Positions 1 to 11,573 are shown, counted from the stretch's first letter. The stretch: 64,000 nt of DNA from Paraspadella gotoi (GCA_051294375.1 CM119270.1:7932812-7996811), one strand, 5' to 3'. Made by a program: numbers and translations. The notes: a model not told the origin generated them from the sequence alone.

Positions 1-28
<28 letters not shown>
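1..28. repeat. (GA)n microsatellite at the window edge
   Basis: Pure AG dinucleotide run. It corresponds to the right end of the much longer (GA)n at 22519-22649, because the sequence that follows in both places is homologous. Confidence 0.9.
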
Positions 29-31
<3 letters not shown>

Positions 32-516
32 GTAGAGGAGAAGGAGAGACGGAAGTGAGGAGAGGAGACGGATTGCAAAACAGTCTTCATCGCTCGAGAT
101 GGCTTCACTTGTCCGCAGCGAGACGAGAGCTGAAACGAAATGCAAGATGAGAGCGAAGGTCATAGAAAAAGTATTCTGCGTCGTTCGAGACCGAAGGGCC
201 GTGGTCCGTGGCGATTGCTTTTCTAGTCAAAGTCAAGTTGTTGTGAGAGATGGGACGATGCCAAGTCAAGACAAAACATGACGCGTGGCCATGGACGATG
301 CCATGTGGGCATGGCCATTCCAATGTCAGACGATGCTAGTGTTTTGAGGCATATTATTGTTTCAACCAAATATAAAAAAAATATATTACTACTCCCATTA
401 AGAGTCTATTTCATTTTGATAAAAAAACATATTCACCAAGTAAAAATATTCATTCCCTCTATTTCCTCTCCCACTCTATCTCTTACGCCAACAATTGAAT
501 CCCACGCCGCTCACAT

Positions 517-793
517 GTCACTTTCCCGGCCCAGAGCTCAAGCCGACGCGGCCCTCCGTCTCGCGCCCTCCAAATCTACGAACGCGTTTCTCCAATCCAC
601 GTGAGCACGCGAGAGTCGAGCTGATCCTCGCGCTGCCAGGACGACGACGCACGCGCCCGCAAAGATCAGCGTCACGACCGATGGAGAGGATGACTAACAC
701 GGGCTCGAGCAACTTCGTCGCCCCCTCTGCCGATGCTCACCATTGAAGAGGAAGGGATCTGTCAAGAAGACGTGGGAGAACTTACGAATCAAG
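517..793 (+). pseudogene. Broken copy of FRMPD FERM exon 4
   Basis: Matches exon 4 at 23071-23324, including the stretches encoding GPELK, the basic linker and GLEHFVAP, but is frameshifted several times and lacks the acceptor AG. It cannot be spliced or translated as it stands. Sequencing error is as likely as real decay. Confidence 0.75.
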
Positions 794-1450
794 AGGTGGG
801 AGGAGGAGGGTGGATTGGAGTAGGTATGTTGAAGGGAAAGTTGAGAGAGGGAAAGGTCCTCAAGAAGACGCTGGGGAACTACATCAATGTAGGGAGTGTG
901 TGGAAAGGAAAAGTTGAGAGAGGGGAAAAGTCTCAAATGACGCTGGAGGGGAGCTACAATCAAGGAGGGGGAAGGTTGGGAATTGTAGTAGGGATGTGAA
1001 GCGAAAATTGAGAGGGGAGACCGGTCTCACAGATTAAGACGGCGTGGGGCACGTGACATCCAATTTAGGGGATGTTGAAGGAAAAGTTTGAGACGGGATA
1101 AATCTCTTCAAGTAAGACGCTGGGGCACTACGATCAGAGGGGGGAGGTTGGATGATGGTGTTGAGGGAAAAGAGTTCGATGAGGGGAAAGGTGCTCAAGA
1201 TGACTGGGGAATTACATCAAGGTGGGGGAGGTTGGACGGAGTAGGGATGTTGAAGGGAAATTGAGAGGGAAAAGGTCTCAAGAAGAGGCTGGGGAAACAT
1301 TTTACAACCGGAGTAGAGATGCTGGCGGACATGGGGACTGAAGGGAGGGAAAAGTTTGAAAGCGGAGGGGAAGGAGGAGGTCTCAAGAAGACGGTGAGAG
1401 GAGGAACTAACATCCGGGTGGGGGAATGTTGAGGCGTTGAAAGAGGTATC
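740..1450 (+). repeat. Copy of the exon-derived minisatellite
   Basis: Degenerate tandem units containing versions of 'ctcaagaagacgctggggaa' and 'gttgaagggaaaagttgaga'. It is the counterpart of the array at 23295-23830 but with more indels. Confidence 0.75.
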
Positions 1451-2596
1451 AAGCAGAGCAGGAGCTTGTAATATACGCAAGAAATAATTTTGGCGAGAGA
1501 AAAAAATCGAATTTAGTTTGAATGGTTAAAACGTAAATGTAATGTTAATACAGTCCTAAATAGTTTCGCGCGCGAGTGGAATTCAGTAACCGGCACGCTC
1601 CAGCACGAAGAAATAAGGGAAAAAAATGGCAGAAGTTAGCATATAAATAGACGTTAAGTATTGACTGCCCTGCTCATAAGTTCATTGAGCTGCTAGAGAC
1701 CCACTAAAAAGTTCTATACTGAATAAGAGATATATGATATATCCTTATCATGAGTAATATACACTGTTTCTTAAAACAGATCACCACCTAAGTCGGTAAA
1801 AAAGACATGTTATCGAAGTTTTACGACGATTTGTGAGAGTACACAATGCTTGGATGTGTTTGTTCCCCTGTGAGCCCAATGGGATTAGGGCTGAACGCTC
1901 GTGCGGAACGTGAACAGCCGTGTGAGCCTAGATCAGATGGAGATTCGTACCCGTCAAGATAATTAAACTTATTTCAAAGATGCAGGGTGATAAAGAAGAA
2001 AAGTACGAGACCTTTAAAAACTGACGCGATATTGCTTAGCACTACTAAAGGTTGTTCATCGACCCAAAGCCAACCACCACTGACATTCGTTTAAGTAAAA
2101 CTATTAGGCAATATTTAGTCAATTAAGAAAAACAAACGCATATATTTTTGGGGTAATGATGTAGAATAACGCTTATGGTTTATCTTCCGAAATTTAATCA
2201 AAGGTAAAAAACCTTCAAAATACCGAGTCAGTGAGAAGAAATTAGTAATAAAGTACAGAGAAATGAAGTTGTTTGTGGAACAGCTTGAAAATCCAAGACA
2301 TATATATACTCCGAGGGATTCATTACTCGATAAGCCCCTGCCTATAATCTGATTACTTGAAAGTCCAAGATAAGGAAGCTTATAATGTGAAAAAGTGTAA
2401 AATCGGACATTAGTACTCAGGGGGTTTGCGCATCGACGACTGTCGTTAGACCATCCTAACCGTTACATAACATCTGACTTTTCTTCAATGTCTTTTAACA
2501 AAACGAAATTCTAAAGTAATTGAAATTATTTAAAAATCATGGGGAATTCACGATTATTACGAAGGGAAAATTAAAATAAATCAATTAATAATCAGA

Positions 2597-3017
2597 TTGC
2601 AGTGGTGGAATAGAGCCCAAGGCCTGCTTAGAGTACTGGTTACCTTAAACCACTTCAGCACGCCTACCTCCCACTGTATTATGCTTGTAAATAATTCAAG
2701 TCAAATTATAGTAAATTCTAGATTAAAGAAGATTTATAATGTGAAAAAAGAGAAAATCGGACATAGTACTCAGGGGTTGCCATCGACCTAGTCGTAAGAC
2801 CTTCCTAACTACTTAACATCTATATTTATCTTTTCTGTCTTATAACCAAACAAATCTAAAGTAATTGAAAGTTATTTAAAAAATCATTGGGATTTCCACG
2901 ATTATTGCCTAAGGTAAATAAAATAAAGTAATTAAACCTGAGTGGCAGTGGTGGGATTTGAACCATGCCTAATTAATACCCTAAACCAGCGCCTTAGACC
3001 GCTCGGCCACAAACGAC
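2597..3017 (-). repeat. Two tRNA-Leu-like remnants in the duplicate block
   Basis: Near 2600-2675 and 2945-3015 the minus strand resembles the tRNA-Leu at 21806-21886, with recognisable A-box (gccgagcggtctaaggcgct-like) and B-box regions but a disrupted anticodon arm. They are counterparts of the remnants at 24860-24927 and 25194-25266. Confidence 0.65.
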
Positions 3018-3034
3018 CTTTCGACTTTCTTTAG

Positions 3035-3349
3035 ATCAACTCCGCCCCAACTGCTCCACTCCGGAACGCCGCCACTGGATCAAGGGCGTCGGCACTTGCT
3101 GCAGACCCGGCATCGCTCAGCCTCTCGCCGACGCTGCTCTCGGCGGGTGAGCGCCTGCCGCCGCGCGCTGGCGTCCCAGCGGCGGACTCGTGCGGCGCTG
3201 GCGCCGGACTCGTTCCGTCGGGTGCCGCAACATTGCGCGGCCTCTCTCTCTCGCATCTCGATAACGACGCGAGGGCGAAACTTCGTTACGTCCGTCTGCT
3301 CGCGGAGTAGCACTCGGAAGACCTTTGGCACCGCCACTTTCATCTCGCA
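3035..3349 (+). pseudogene. Broken copy of FRMPD exon 5
   Basis: Starts after the same ctttctttag acceptor as the exon at 25281 and keeps the pieces encoding LRYVRL and TFGTAT. Inserted bases shift the frame and create an in-frame TAG (gcggagtagcac). Confidence 0.75.
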
Positions 3350-3587
3350 GCACGTGTGGCTTTGGCTTTCTCCCCGGTCTGCATTCCCACTGCTGCCCGC
3401 TGGTCAGGCTGCGGGGCGAGGTAAGATACGAGCGATGTGTAGCAGAATTGTTAGATAAATCTGATTCATAACTTATCAGTAAAGTACATAGGAAAAAATT
3501 TCAATTCAATTAGTGAAGGTTGTTTGAGAAATTTTATTTTTGTGTGACTGCAGAAGTGCAATACAGTGTGGCCAAAATGTTGTCGAG

Positions 3588-3997
3588 GACTTTTTTATTG
3601 GTTCTATCACGCCCCCAAAGAAAAAAAAGAGCAAATTCCTATATTTTCGACCACTAAATCTGAAATTTATGCAGTTTAAAATTTTGTTTACTTTTCGTGT
3701 TTTTATGTCTTATTTATTCTTTAATTTTTTTTAATGGTTATTTTCTTTGTGCTCAGGCTTTCGTTTTATGTACTTGCCTAAAAAAAAGCAAATTCATAGA
3801 TTGAACTTTACAAATTATCCACTGTGTCAGGTTGAGATATGTCATCTCCCAAATCCTTCGCCCCGCGGGGTGGCTCTAGGGGCGGCCCCAGGGGGCAGAC
3901 TATTCCAGGGGGAGCAGCAAAATGGTCATTGAGGGGGTGCCCCTAATAGACCTAAAATGTTTGCCCCAGGGGGAACCCGGGGGCTAAAAAAAGTCTG
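3588..3997. repeat. Dispersed repeat, copy 1 of 3, cut by a gap
   Basis: Begins 'tcgaggactttttattgg' and ends in a GC-rich part with ccccgcggggtggc and gttgccccagggggaacccg-like strings. The same sequence occurs at 8103-8518 and 15572-16010. It joins the FRMPD duplicate at a few bases of shared sequence (gtcgagga). Confidence 0.85.
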
Positions 3998-4313
3998 NNN
4001 NNNNNNNNNNNNNNNNNNNNNNNNNNNNNNNNNNNNNNNNNNNNNNNNNNNNNNNNNNNNNNNNNNNNNNNNNNNNNNNNNNNNNNNNNNNNNNNNNNNN
4101 NNNNNNNNNNNNNNNNNNNNNNNNNNNNNNNNNNNNNNNNNNNNNNNNNNNNNNNNNNNNNNNNNNNNNNNNNNNNNNNNNNNNNNNNNNNNNNNNNNNN
4201 NNNNNNNNNNNNNNNNNNNNNNNNNNNNNNNNNNNNNNNNNNNNNNNNNNNNNNNNNNNNNNNNNNNNNNNNNNNNNNNNNNNNNNNNNNNNNNNNNNNN
4301 NNNNNNNNNNNNN
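3998..4313. other. Assembly gap (N)
   Basis: 316 unknown bases. The sequence on the right (4314-4395) matches 10815-10895 and 17318-17402, so the gap lies between two pieces of a locus found elsewhere in the window. Confidence 0.99.
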
Positions 4314-4395
4314 TCATTTCGTCTATATATCAATCATTTAGTCATTACTTTAACGGTAGAATAATTCAATCATTATTCAATTCAATGCTTCTTCG

Positions 4396-4420
4396 NNNNN
4401 NNNNNNNNNNNNNNNNNNNN
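4396..4420. other. Assembly gap (25 N)
   Basis: Run of exactly 25 N, a typical placeholder of unknown size. Confidence 0.99.
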
Positions 4421-4626
4421 GATGCTAATATTAAGAAGAAGATTTTTAAGCAAAAATTGAAATATGTTATTTATTCATATTACCTTGATTATTTTTTTTA
4501 ATATGGCCGGTAAAGTTAAATTTCATTTCCTTCGATTTAAGATTTTTATGGTTTTTAACACCTGTGGTGACGCCCCAAGCCCGGCCGCCGCTGTTGCTGT
4601 TACCGTCGCCGCGACCGCCACCGCCG

Positions 4627-4636
4627 CCAACGCCGG

Positions 4637-4690
<54 letters not shown>
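4627..4690. repeat. (CCG)n trinucleotide repeat
   Basis: About 20 uninterrupted CCG/GCC units inside a short GC-rich island (4570-4705). Frames through it give only polyAla, polyPro or polyArg, and no flanking exon was recognised. Confidence 0.9.
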
Positions 4691-4693
<3 letters not shown>

Positions 4694-4899
4694 TTAGCCG
4701 ACTTCGTTGTCTCAATCCTTATCTCGTTGCTTTATTGGATTTTTCATTCTTTTGACCTTGTACTCTTCTGTCTCCCCTCTCTCCCTTTTCTCTTTTTCTT
4801 TCTCTCTCTCACTCGGGACGCGTTACACCTTGTTATTCGAGTTCCTTTGCAGACGAATTTTCACCTCCACGGTTTAATCTTTTCATCCTTTGCGTTGAA

Positions 4900-5089
4900 C
4901 TTATATTATTTTCTTTCTTCTTTCTTTTCTTTCTTTCTTTCTTTACTTTCTTTCTTCTTTCTTCTTTCTTTCTTTTCTTCTTTCTTTCTTTCTTTCTTTC
5001 TTTCTATTTTCCCCTCTTCATTTCCACGACTTCCTCTTCTGATGGTAAGAAGCAAGCCTATAGGATATTTTTGTTCCCATGTCAGCTCT

Positions 5090-5182
<93 letters not shown>

Positions 5183-7271
5183 ATCTTCTTCTCTCTTCTC
5201 TCTCTCTCTCTCTGTCATTCACGTCCCAATCGATCTTCGCCTTATTTCACGGCGCGCCAGTGTTTTTGTTTCCGGACGCGTGACTGTCTCTCTGAGATAC
5301 CGACTCCGAAGCTTCTGCCTTTTTTCGTCCATCACTCCATTACTTGGTTATTTACTTAATTTATTATTATTATTTGCATTTTCTTTTCTTTCGCTGACGT
5401 TATAAGCTATTATTCACGAATTTCTTCTCCTCCAGCCACGAATATTCTAGCTATTTCGCGTTTAGCGATAATAACCATCATTGCGAACGCAAGTTGACTC
5501 ACGACAGTCCAAACGTCACGTCCGATTGTCACCAGCCAAGCGAAAGCTTGTCCCAAACTTGCGTGACCAAGCTTCACCAAGACGCCATCATTTGTTCAAG
5601 GACGCCGCTATTTTTTTTTCGGCGTGTCACGAAAAAGAAAAAAAAAGCTCAACGAGCACGGTCGCGAATCGCCGAAGATTAATTCTCTGCTTATTATGTC
5701 CGCGCACGAATTGTGGATTTGCCTGCTAAACAAAAGCTCGGAGAGCCGAGGAGAATGCGACACCGAAAGAAAAAAATAAAACAAAGAAAAGAAACAAGAA
5801 AAAAAAGAAAAAAAACAAGAAAGAAAAACAAAGGAATGAGGGGCTAAACCAAACCTTCGGCACTCAGATTTCCCCTTAATTCTGGTTCTAAGGACGGCGC
5901 CCGTCGAGAATTTTATAACGCATGCCGGGTAAATCGCGACAAGCGTTTTATGATAGAATAATGATGATGATTATGATATGTATGCATGATGATGATGCTA
6001 TTGATGATGGTTATTGATGATGATGGATATGAGAGATTGATGAGATCGATGTATGATGATGATGATGATGATTGATGCATGATTGATTGATGATGAATGA
6101 TGATGACGATGATGATGATGATGATGATTATTTAAAGTGGTCGACACGGACGAGAATTTAAAAATAATTATAATGTCGTATTATTTCTAATGAAAAGGTA
6201 TAAAAAAAAGTACATACTACGCGATACGAAAATAAAGTGGAAAAAAATATGAAAGAAGGGAAAACAACACGTGCGAACAATTAGGCGAGTTCGGCAACGG
6301 CGCCTGGCGCCAATTTATTACTTGTATCGCAATTAGGCCCGCGTTTCGCGTAATGTATCAAGAAAATATCGCCCGCCCGGCCCGCCGCCGCCGCACGCGC
6401 CGCCGCCTGCTTACTTCAGGCCGCCGGACTCGCCGACTATTTACGCCAAGGGGTTTTTTGTGGATGAGGTGGAAATGTCTCTCTGTGTGGGCTGGCTGAG
6501 TGTTCTGTTTCACAGTGTAGGAAGGAGAAAGAAATAATAACGAGGGGGGGGGGGGGGGGGGTAAAATATAACAAAAAATAAACGATAATATCCATTTAAT
6601 CTAGTATTTATTAACGCCCTCTGCTAAATTTTCCATTTACAAAATCCCATATACCATGACCATCCCAGATTTCCCGCACAGTTCTCTCCGCCTGGTTCTA
6701 TTCCCGGACGTCCGCCACACGCCATCACTTGCGCCACAAATGAGCGACTATCCTTCGTCACGCCCTTACCTTATCACAGGCGTCACTGCATCAGCCCTGA
6801 CACCCTTCATGCGTCACCGCCGTCCGCATGAAGGAGGGAACATTTCTCGTTCGCCTGAGAAAATGTGGCGAGTGACCGGTGGAGCCGATGCTTAGTAGGT
6901 TGGCTGAGGTCGATCAGTGCACTGGGAAATGGCCATGAGGATGCGTGGGTATAAAAATGGCGGGAGGAGATGGTTCAATAAGGGCTGATGTGATAGAAAT
7001 GGCGTAAGAGATTGATAAAAATGGTCGGAGGTGACAAAATTGGCGGAGAGGTGAGTGTAAAAATACTAAAGAAGATGGTGAAAATAGCAGAGATATGGAA
7101 TATGGAGATGGCGGGAGATTAGAAATGGCTATAGGTAGATGTGACATAGAAGTGACACGAGAATATAGCCGGGAAGATTGAATGACGTAAAATGCACAGA
7201 GATAAGTCAGTAGAAATGGTTTTTTGTATTTATCTTTCTCTCTTTCTTTCTTATCTATCATTATTTCTTCT

Positions 7272-7331
<60 letters not shown>

Positions 7332-7470
7332 ATCTATCTATATTATCTATCTATCTATCTATCTCTATGTCTATTCTGTCTATATCTAATCTATTTAGAA
7401 GAAGGTGAATGAAGAGGGGTAATAGACACCGCTCTGGCTCTGATCTCATTTCATGTACCATTTCCCGTCT
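4900..7470. other. Non-coding part of DDI1 locus copy A
   Basis: Homologous along its length to 12390-14900. It holds (TTTC)n near 4920-5010, (CT)n 5092-5217, (ATG)n 6040-6130, a G run 6545-6562 and (ATCT)n 7272-7375. It should contain the 3' end of the minus-strand DDI1 gene, but I could not recognise a terminal exon. Confidence 0.6.
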
Positions 7471-7529
7471 TTATCACATCATGTTCGCCAATCGCCAACC
7501 ATGCAATCCTCGACGGAGGTTCTCCGTAC

Positions 7530-7671
7530 CTGATGCCGCCGCAGCATGTCCACCCAGCGCTCATCTCGCATGGGCTGCTCAGCTACGGCCGACATCGACG
7601 CGGGCAGAAAGTCTTCTCCGATCTGGAGTTCGCACAAGTGGATGCGGCGAGGATGCGGCAAGAGCCTACGC
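7530..7671 (-). CDS. DDI1: DDI1 retropepsin exon (second half of the fold), copy A
   Basis: On the minus strand an acceptor (ccacag) at 7672-7673 opens an exon encoding RIHLCELQIGEDFLPASMS, then a segment ending in DMLRRHQ, followed by a GTACGG donor. It matches the DDI1 segment usually written GRVHLAQVQIEGDFLP...EEQPMDMLLGLDMLKRHQ. The part between SMS and DML is frame-damaged here; copy B (14961-15111) keeps SVLELQP and MMLGL. DDI1 is a cellular ubiquitin-dependent aspartyl protease, so the resemblance to retroviral protease is expected. It lies downstream of the DSG exon at 10797-10680. Confidence 0.8.
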
Positions 7672-8023
7672 CTGTGGAAACGTGGGTGTGGAGGAGAGAT
7701 AATGAGGTGAAGGATTTGATGAAAAATTGTTGGTTAAATCAAAATTTGTTTTGTTATATTTGTTATTGTCGTTGTTTTCGTTTGTTTAAATTATTCGATT
7801 GCGCATTGCCCTTTTTTTTGTTGAGAAAAGAGAAAAGGTTTTATAGTAAAAAAATATTATGGTGATTTTTTTGCGCCGATTTTCTTGAATAAATTAAAAA
7901 AATAAATATTTTGACTGAAAAAAGGTTTTCGATAAAAAAAATTGGATGGGTCCGCCTGAAGGGTCTCCCAAAGGGGTCGCAAGAAAGCGGCAGAATTAAT
8001 CGGATATTGGATGCCTCTAGGCC

Positions 8024-8054
8024 TCTCTCTCTTCTCTCTCTCTCTTCTCTCTCT

Positions 8055-8104
<50 letters not shown>

Positions 8105-8105
8105 G
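8024..8105. repeat. (CT)n microsatellite
   Basis: Impure CT run at the start of repeat copy 2. The Ser-Leu and Arg-Glu reading frames through it are artefacts. Confidence 0.9.
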
Positions 8106-8518
8106 AGGACTTTTTATTGGTCTATCACGCCCCAAAGAAAAAAAAAAGAGCAAATTCCTATATTTTGACCACTAAATCTGAAATTTATGCAGTTTAAAAT
8201 TTTGTTTACTTTTCGTGTTTTTATGTCTTATTTATTCTTTAATTTTTTTTAATGGTTATTTTCTTTGTGCTCAGGCTTTCGTTTATGTACTTGCCTAAAA
8301 AAAAAGCAAATTCATATAGATTGAACTTTACAAATTATCCACTGTGTCAGCGTTGAGATATGTCATCTCCCAAATCCTTCGCCCCGCGGGGTGGCTCTAG
8401 GGGCGGCCCCAGGGGGCAGACTATTCCAGGTGGGAGCAGCAAAATGGTCATTGAGGGGGTGCCCCTAATAGACCTTAAATGTTGCCCCAGGGGGAACCCG
8501 GGGGCTAAAAAAAGGTCT
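8103..8518. repeat. Dispersed repeat, copy 2 of 3
   Basis: Same sequence as 3588-3997 and 15572-16010, with GC-rich palindromic strings (ccccgcgggg, gcccctaataga, gggaacccgggggc). Function unknown. Confidence 0.85.
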
Positions 8519-8529
8519 GCCCGATGCTC

Positions 8530-10150
8530 TTGTTGTTTGATTCTAGTAACCTGATTAACCTCCTACACTGGTCGGGTTCTGTATGTTATGATATATCGGT
8601 GCACAACAGCTAATATCGATCTCGGAATATTCAAAACGTGACACTCTAACATTTCTCTTGCGTGGTCAGCCTCATAGTATACATAATATCATAAAACAGA
8701 GTGTGCTGGTTAACTCCCCCTATAGTCAGTATTGATTTCAGGCGAGCGAAGAATCAGTTGTTAGAGTTTTAAAGTAGATAGTGTATCTTGAGAAGAGGGT
8801 TCCAAAGTCCTCTCCATATTATGTATTGTTTAACATGTGTAGAAGAGTATACTATTCTGACGAGTTAAATGCGTATATATTGATAATCACGCAAGTCAGT
8901 CATGGGAGATAAACTGTTCCCATACTCTCTAGGCTTCGAGTTTGTGGACCTGTGTGCTTTGGTTAATATCTGGACGTGTAACTGTTCTATCTCAGTTCGC
9001 TAGTTTATCCTTTCCTGTCCATTGTAACGTGAGTTGTAGCTATTTCTCTCTAGCCATCTGCTCTTTCGTGCATCTCACTTGTCTTCAGCGTCTCGGCTCG
9101 TTATTTTTATTTTTCTGTACTTTTTCTTTTTCTTTTTGCCTTCTTTTTTTCTTTCTCTCTCTCTTTCTCTGGTTGCTCTATCGTAAATTCTCTTCAAGAC
9201 TTGTTTTATGCTAACTAAGAGATAAAATATTTTTTTTTTTCCAAATATAGATATATCAACTTTTGAACCGTCGGTGTTTTTCAATATTTTATCTAAAAAA
9301 TTAGCAAGTGTGTTATCTATGTGTGTACTTTACCATCTTTTAATTTAATGCGTTCTATTGACTTGTTTACTTTTTATTTTGTTAATTAAAAGAGTGTCCA
9401 TAAAGGTTTTCGATTGATTAGTGAACGTGAACACATTGTCAGCCATGTGAAGATGACCGTTGGTAGAGTCGTTCACGCCGTGGCACAATAATTTTTTCCT
9501 TTTTTGGTCCTCCCCCCCCTCCTCCCCCTCCCGCCCCCTGGCCCATACCCTGATGCCCCGCCCGACCATACTCTCTCTCCGCTATTGCGCGCACTACTTC
9601 ATGATCTCGCATCTAAGAACTTATTTTATGTTTATATCTTTAATAAAAGACTCGCAACCAAAAAAGCGCACCCCCCCCCCCCCCCCCCCCGCCCCGCCCT
9701 CACGAGAAAGAGAGATGACCCGCCCCCCACGCACCCCCCCCCCCCCCCGAACCCCCCCCCCCGACATAAGACAGAGATAGGTGTAATTGAATGATTTGTG
9801 TTGCGCTTGATTGCGAGTGTGGCCTTCAGGTCTATTGAGAAGAATCCGTAATGCTGTGTTAAAAACTGTCTGGCAAAATGCGTGGTTAGTGGTGCAGAGA
9901 GAGTGGCTGCCTATCGATACCGTATGTAGAGAGAGGAGAAGAGATGAAGTGACGAGCACTGTAGGTACCGAAATGATGGGAGAGAAAGGAAGGCATGGTA
10001 GTACTTGGATAGAGATACACCGAGAAGTAGGAATAAGGTAAGAGTGAGTTAGGAAGCAGAATCCGATAGAACACTCGCGAGTGCCTTCGAAAGGAGCGAG
10101 CCGTTCCTCCCAAGGAATGGTGCACGGCTCAAAATTCATGCCTCCGCTGG
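8530..10150. other. Intron-like AT-rich DNA with C-runs
   Basis: No gene recognised. CT-rich around 9110-9180. Long C runs lie at 9669-9690 and 9732-9765. 9195-9215 (caagacttgttttatg) matches 16253-16268, so the stretch belongs to the same duplicated locus. Confidence 0.5.
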
Positions 10151-10179
10151 ACAAGTGAGAGGTGTGGCTAGCCCCCTAT

Positions 10180-10400
10180 GCGGACAGATGGTTCTGTTAT
10201 CAAAGTCCTCTCCTGGGGATTCCCCCTGGAGTGCGCCCCTTGCGGGCGCCCCTAAAAAAAAGAGGCCTACAGGGGGCGCGCCAAGCTATCCTGGCCACAG
10301 TAAGGATTTGCTTGCCCCCCCTAGGGGCCGCCCCCGCGGGGCCACCGCGGAAGCCCCCCCTACGCCCAGCGCCCCGCGGGTGCGAGCGCCCGATTCTGAA
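10180..10400. repeat. GC-rich palindromic repeat (inverted relative of the 3588/8103/15572 family)
   Basis: Contains gggattccccctggagtgcg, ccctaaaaaaaagaggccta and ccgcggggccaccgcgg. Homologous to 16740-16900. Its strings resemble the reverse complement of the GC-rich end of the 15572-16010 repeat. Confidence 0.7.
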
Positions 10401-10679
10401 GGATGACACTACTTGGTTCAGGTTCGTGACAAAATTTCAACAACACCCATACTTCTCTTACGCACAATTATGCTGGACATAATGTGGACATAATGTGGAC
10501 GCATACCTGAGCGACTCCCATCCATCGAGGAATCAATGAGATTTCTGAACTCGGATTTCATGATGGCTGAAACAAATCCAATAATCAATCATCAGATCTT
10601 AAATCAATCAACGAAGCCAATCTAAATTCATCCCACGAAATCGATTATTAAATAGCCCATCATGGCACAGAATCAATAT

Positions 10680-10797
10680 ACAGGACTGACTTGACCGCTG
10701 TTGCGCCTAATTCATCGTCATCTGAGGCTCCAGAGTCGACGATCGCCTTCAGGATTTTCTCCGTTGGACTCCAACATTTAAGAACAACATCGGGAAC
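10680..10797 (-). CDS. DDI1: DDI1 catalytic exon (retropepsin DSG motif), copy A
   Basis: Minus strand, acceptor TAG at 10798-10800. Allowing for indels shared out between the two copies, it encodes VPMLFLNV, VNGE, KAIVDSGA and then QMTMI. This aligns with DDI1 VVMLYINCKVNG...KAFVDSGAQMTIMS. Catalytic Asp-Ser-Gly is encoded at about 10731-10739. This copy has extra bases (gtccaacgg, gcctcagatg), so the frame is broken; copy B is broken at different positions. The 3' boundary is uncertain. Confidence 0.8.
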
Positions 10798-10944
10798 CTA
10801 GCAAAACAATCAATCATTTCGTCTATATATCCAATCTTTAGTCATTACTTTAACGGCTTAGATAATCAATCATTATTCAATTCATGCTTCTTCGTTAAAA
10901 AAGACTCGGATATCTTTCTAAACAAATAAATCATAATTATTCAC

Positions 10945-11037
10945 CGGCGCGTAAAATTCGGGATGCGAATTCCAACGCCAACTGCAGATTTTTCGTCGCA
11001 TGTTCTTTTGTCTTTCGTCTGAAGGATTTCCGCCATG
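10945..11037 (-). CDS. DDI1: DDI1 linker exon before the protease domain, copy A
   Basis: Minus strand from acceptor tttcag (11038-11039) to donor GTGAAT (10943-10944). Consensus of the two copies reads MAEILQDERQK, then DENLQLALEFAPENFTRP. It aligns with the helical segment of DDI1 just before the protease ([27 protein letters not shown]). The copy at 17460-17555 has the missing G of CAGGACGAAAG; this copy lacks it. Confidence 0.8.
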
Positions 11038-11279
11038 CTGAAAGAATCAGAGCAATAAGTAATAGATAAATAATGAAATGGATTTGAAATTCAATATATA
11101 AAAATAATTGATGAAACGTAATTTACGATATCACTGATTAAAAACATTTAAAAATCCATAGCTAATGAAATACTGAATAAAGTAAGTAGGGCATCATGTC
11201 ATGTCAAGTCAACCGAATTCTATGTTGTTCAACTGTCCTCACCTGCCAATCCCCCGTGCCTTACACCCACTCGACTCAC

Positions 11280-11500
11280 GCTGGACTTAGGTCGGGCATG
11301 TCCGGATTCGAGGCCGTGGCGAAGGGGTTGTTGAAGGGAAAAAGAGTTGGTCGATTTCCGAGACTGGAGCGAGGTGAGCCGGAGGCGCCGGCAACGGCGG
11401 GGTCGCTCATCGAGGCGCCGGGAAAAGGGAAAGGGACGGCGCCGAAGACGCCGCCTGCGCGACGGAGGAAGAGCATGTCGCCGTTGCGAACACCGAGGTC
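11280..11500 (-). CDS. DDI1: DDI1 exon 2: end of ubiquitin-like domain and linker, copy A
   Basis: Minus strand from acceptor ccacaaag to donor GTGAGT (11278-11279). It encodes DLGVRNGDMLFLRRA, the last strand of the ubiquitin-like fold (compare YGLKDGDVVILRQ), then a Ser/Pro/Phe-rich linker containing FPFNNPF and ending near PDMPDLSPA. It joins exon 1 in phase 0 without interruption (KKLR/DLGV). No helical (HDD) domain exon is visible between here and 11037, although DDI1 proteins usually have one. Confidence 0.85.
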
Positions 11501-11571
11501 CTTTGTGGAAGAAATACATTGGATTTTAGCCATACGAAACCAACTTACAATACAAACTCCATTGATGTAAG

Positions 11572-11573
<2 letters not shown>

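Larger units (their letters stand above)
29..3590 (+). other. Damaged duplicate of part of the FRMPD-type gene (block homologous to 22.5-25.8 kb)
   Basis: The order of landmarks matches 22650-25780: flank, exon 4, exon-derived minisatellite, tRNA-Leu-like remnants, exon 5, then the start of the next intron. This copy carries very many one-base insertions and deletions relative to the other, in coding and non-coding parts alike. The exon 4 acceptor reads CAT where the intact copy has CAG. Homology stops abruptly near 3585, where the sequence switches to a different repeat. I read it as a false or haplotypic duplicate; a true degraded duplication is possible. Confidence 0.8.

Noticed and set aside
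3926-4364. Long frames crossing the N runs (also 47293-47794)
   Set aside because: The translated part is unknown sequence; nothing supports a gene.
5018-5405. Open frames of Ser-Leu or Arg-Glu repeats over CT/GA runs here and at about 12.5, 15.5, 22.5, 26.9, 42.0 and 61.5 kb
   Set aside because: They are produced only by dinucleotide microsatellites, which are open in several frames on both strands.
7479-7671. Retroviral or retrotransposon protease
   Set aside because: The order ubiquitin-like domain, linker, DSG exon and RIHLCELQIGEDFLP exon identifies the cellular DDI1 family.
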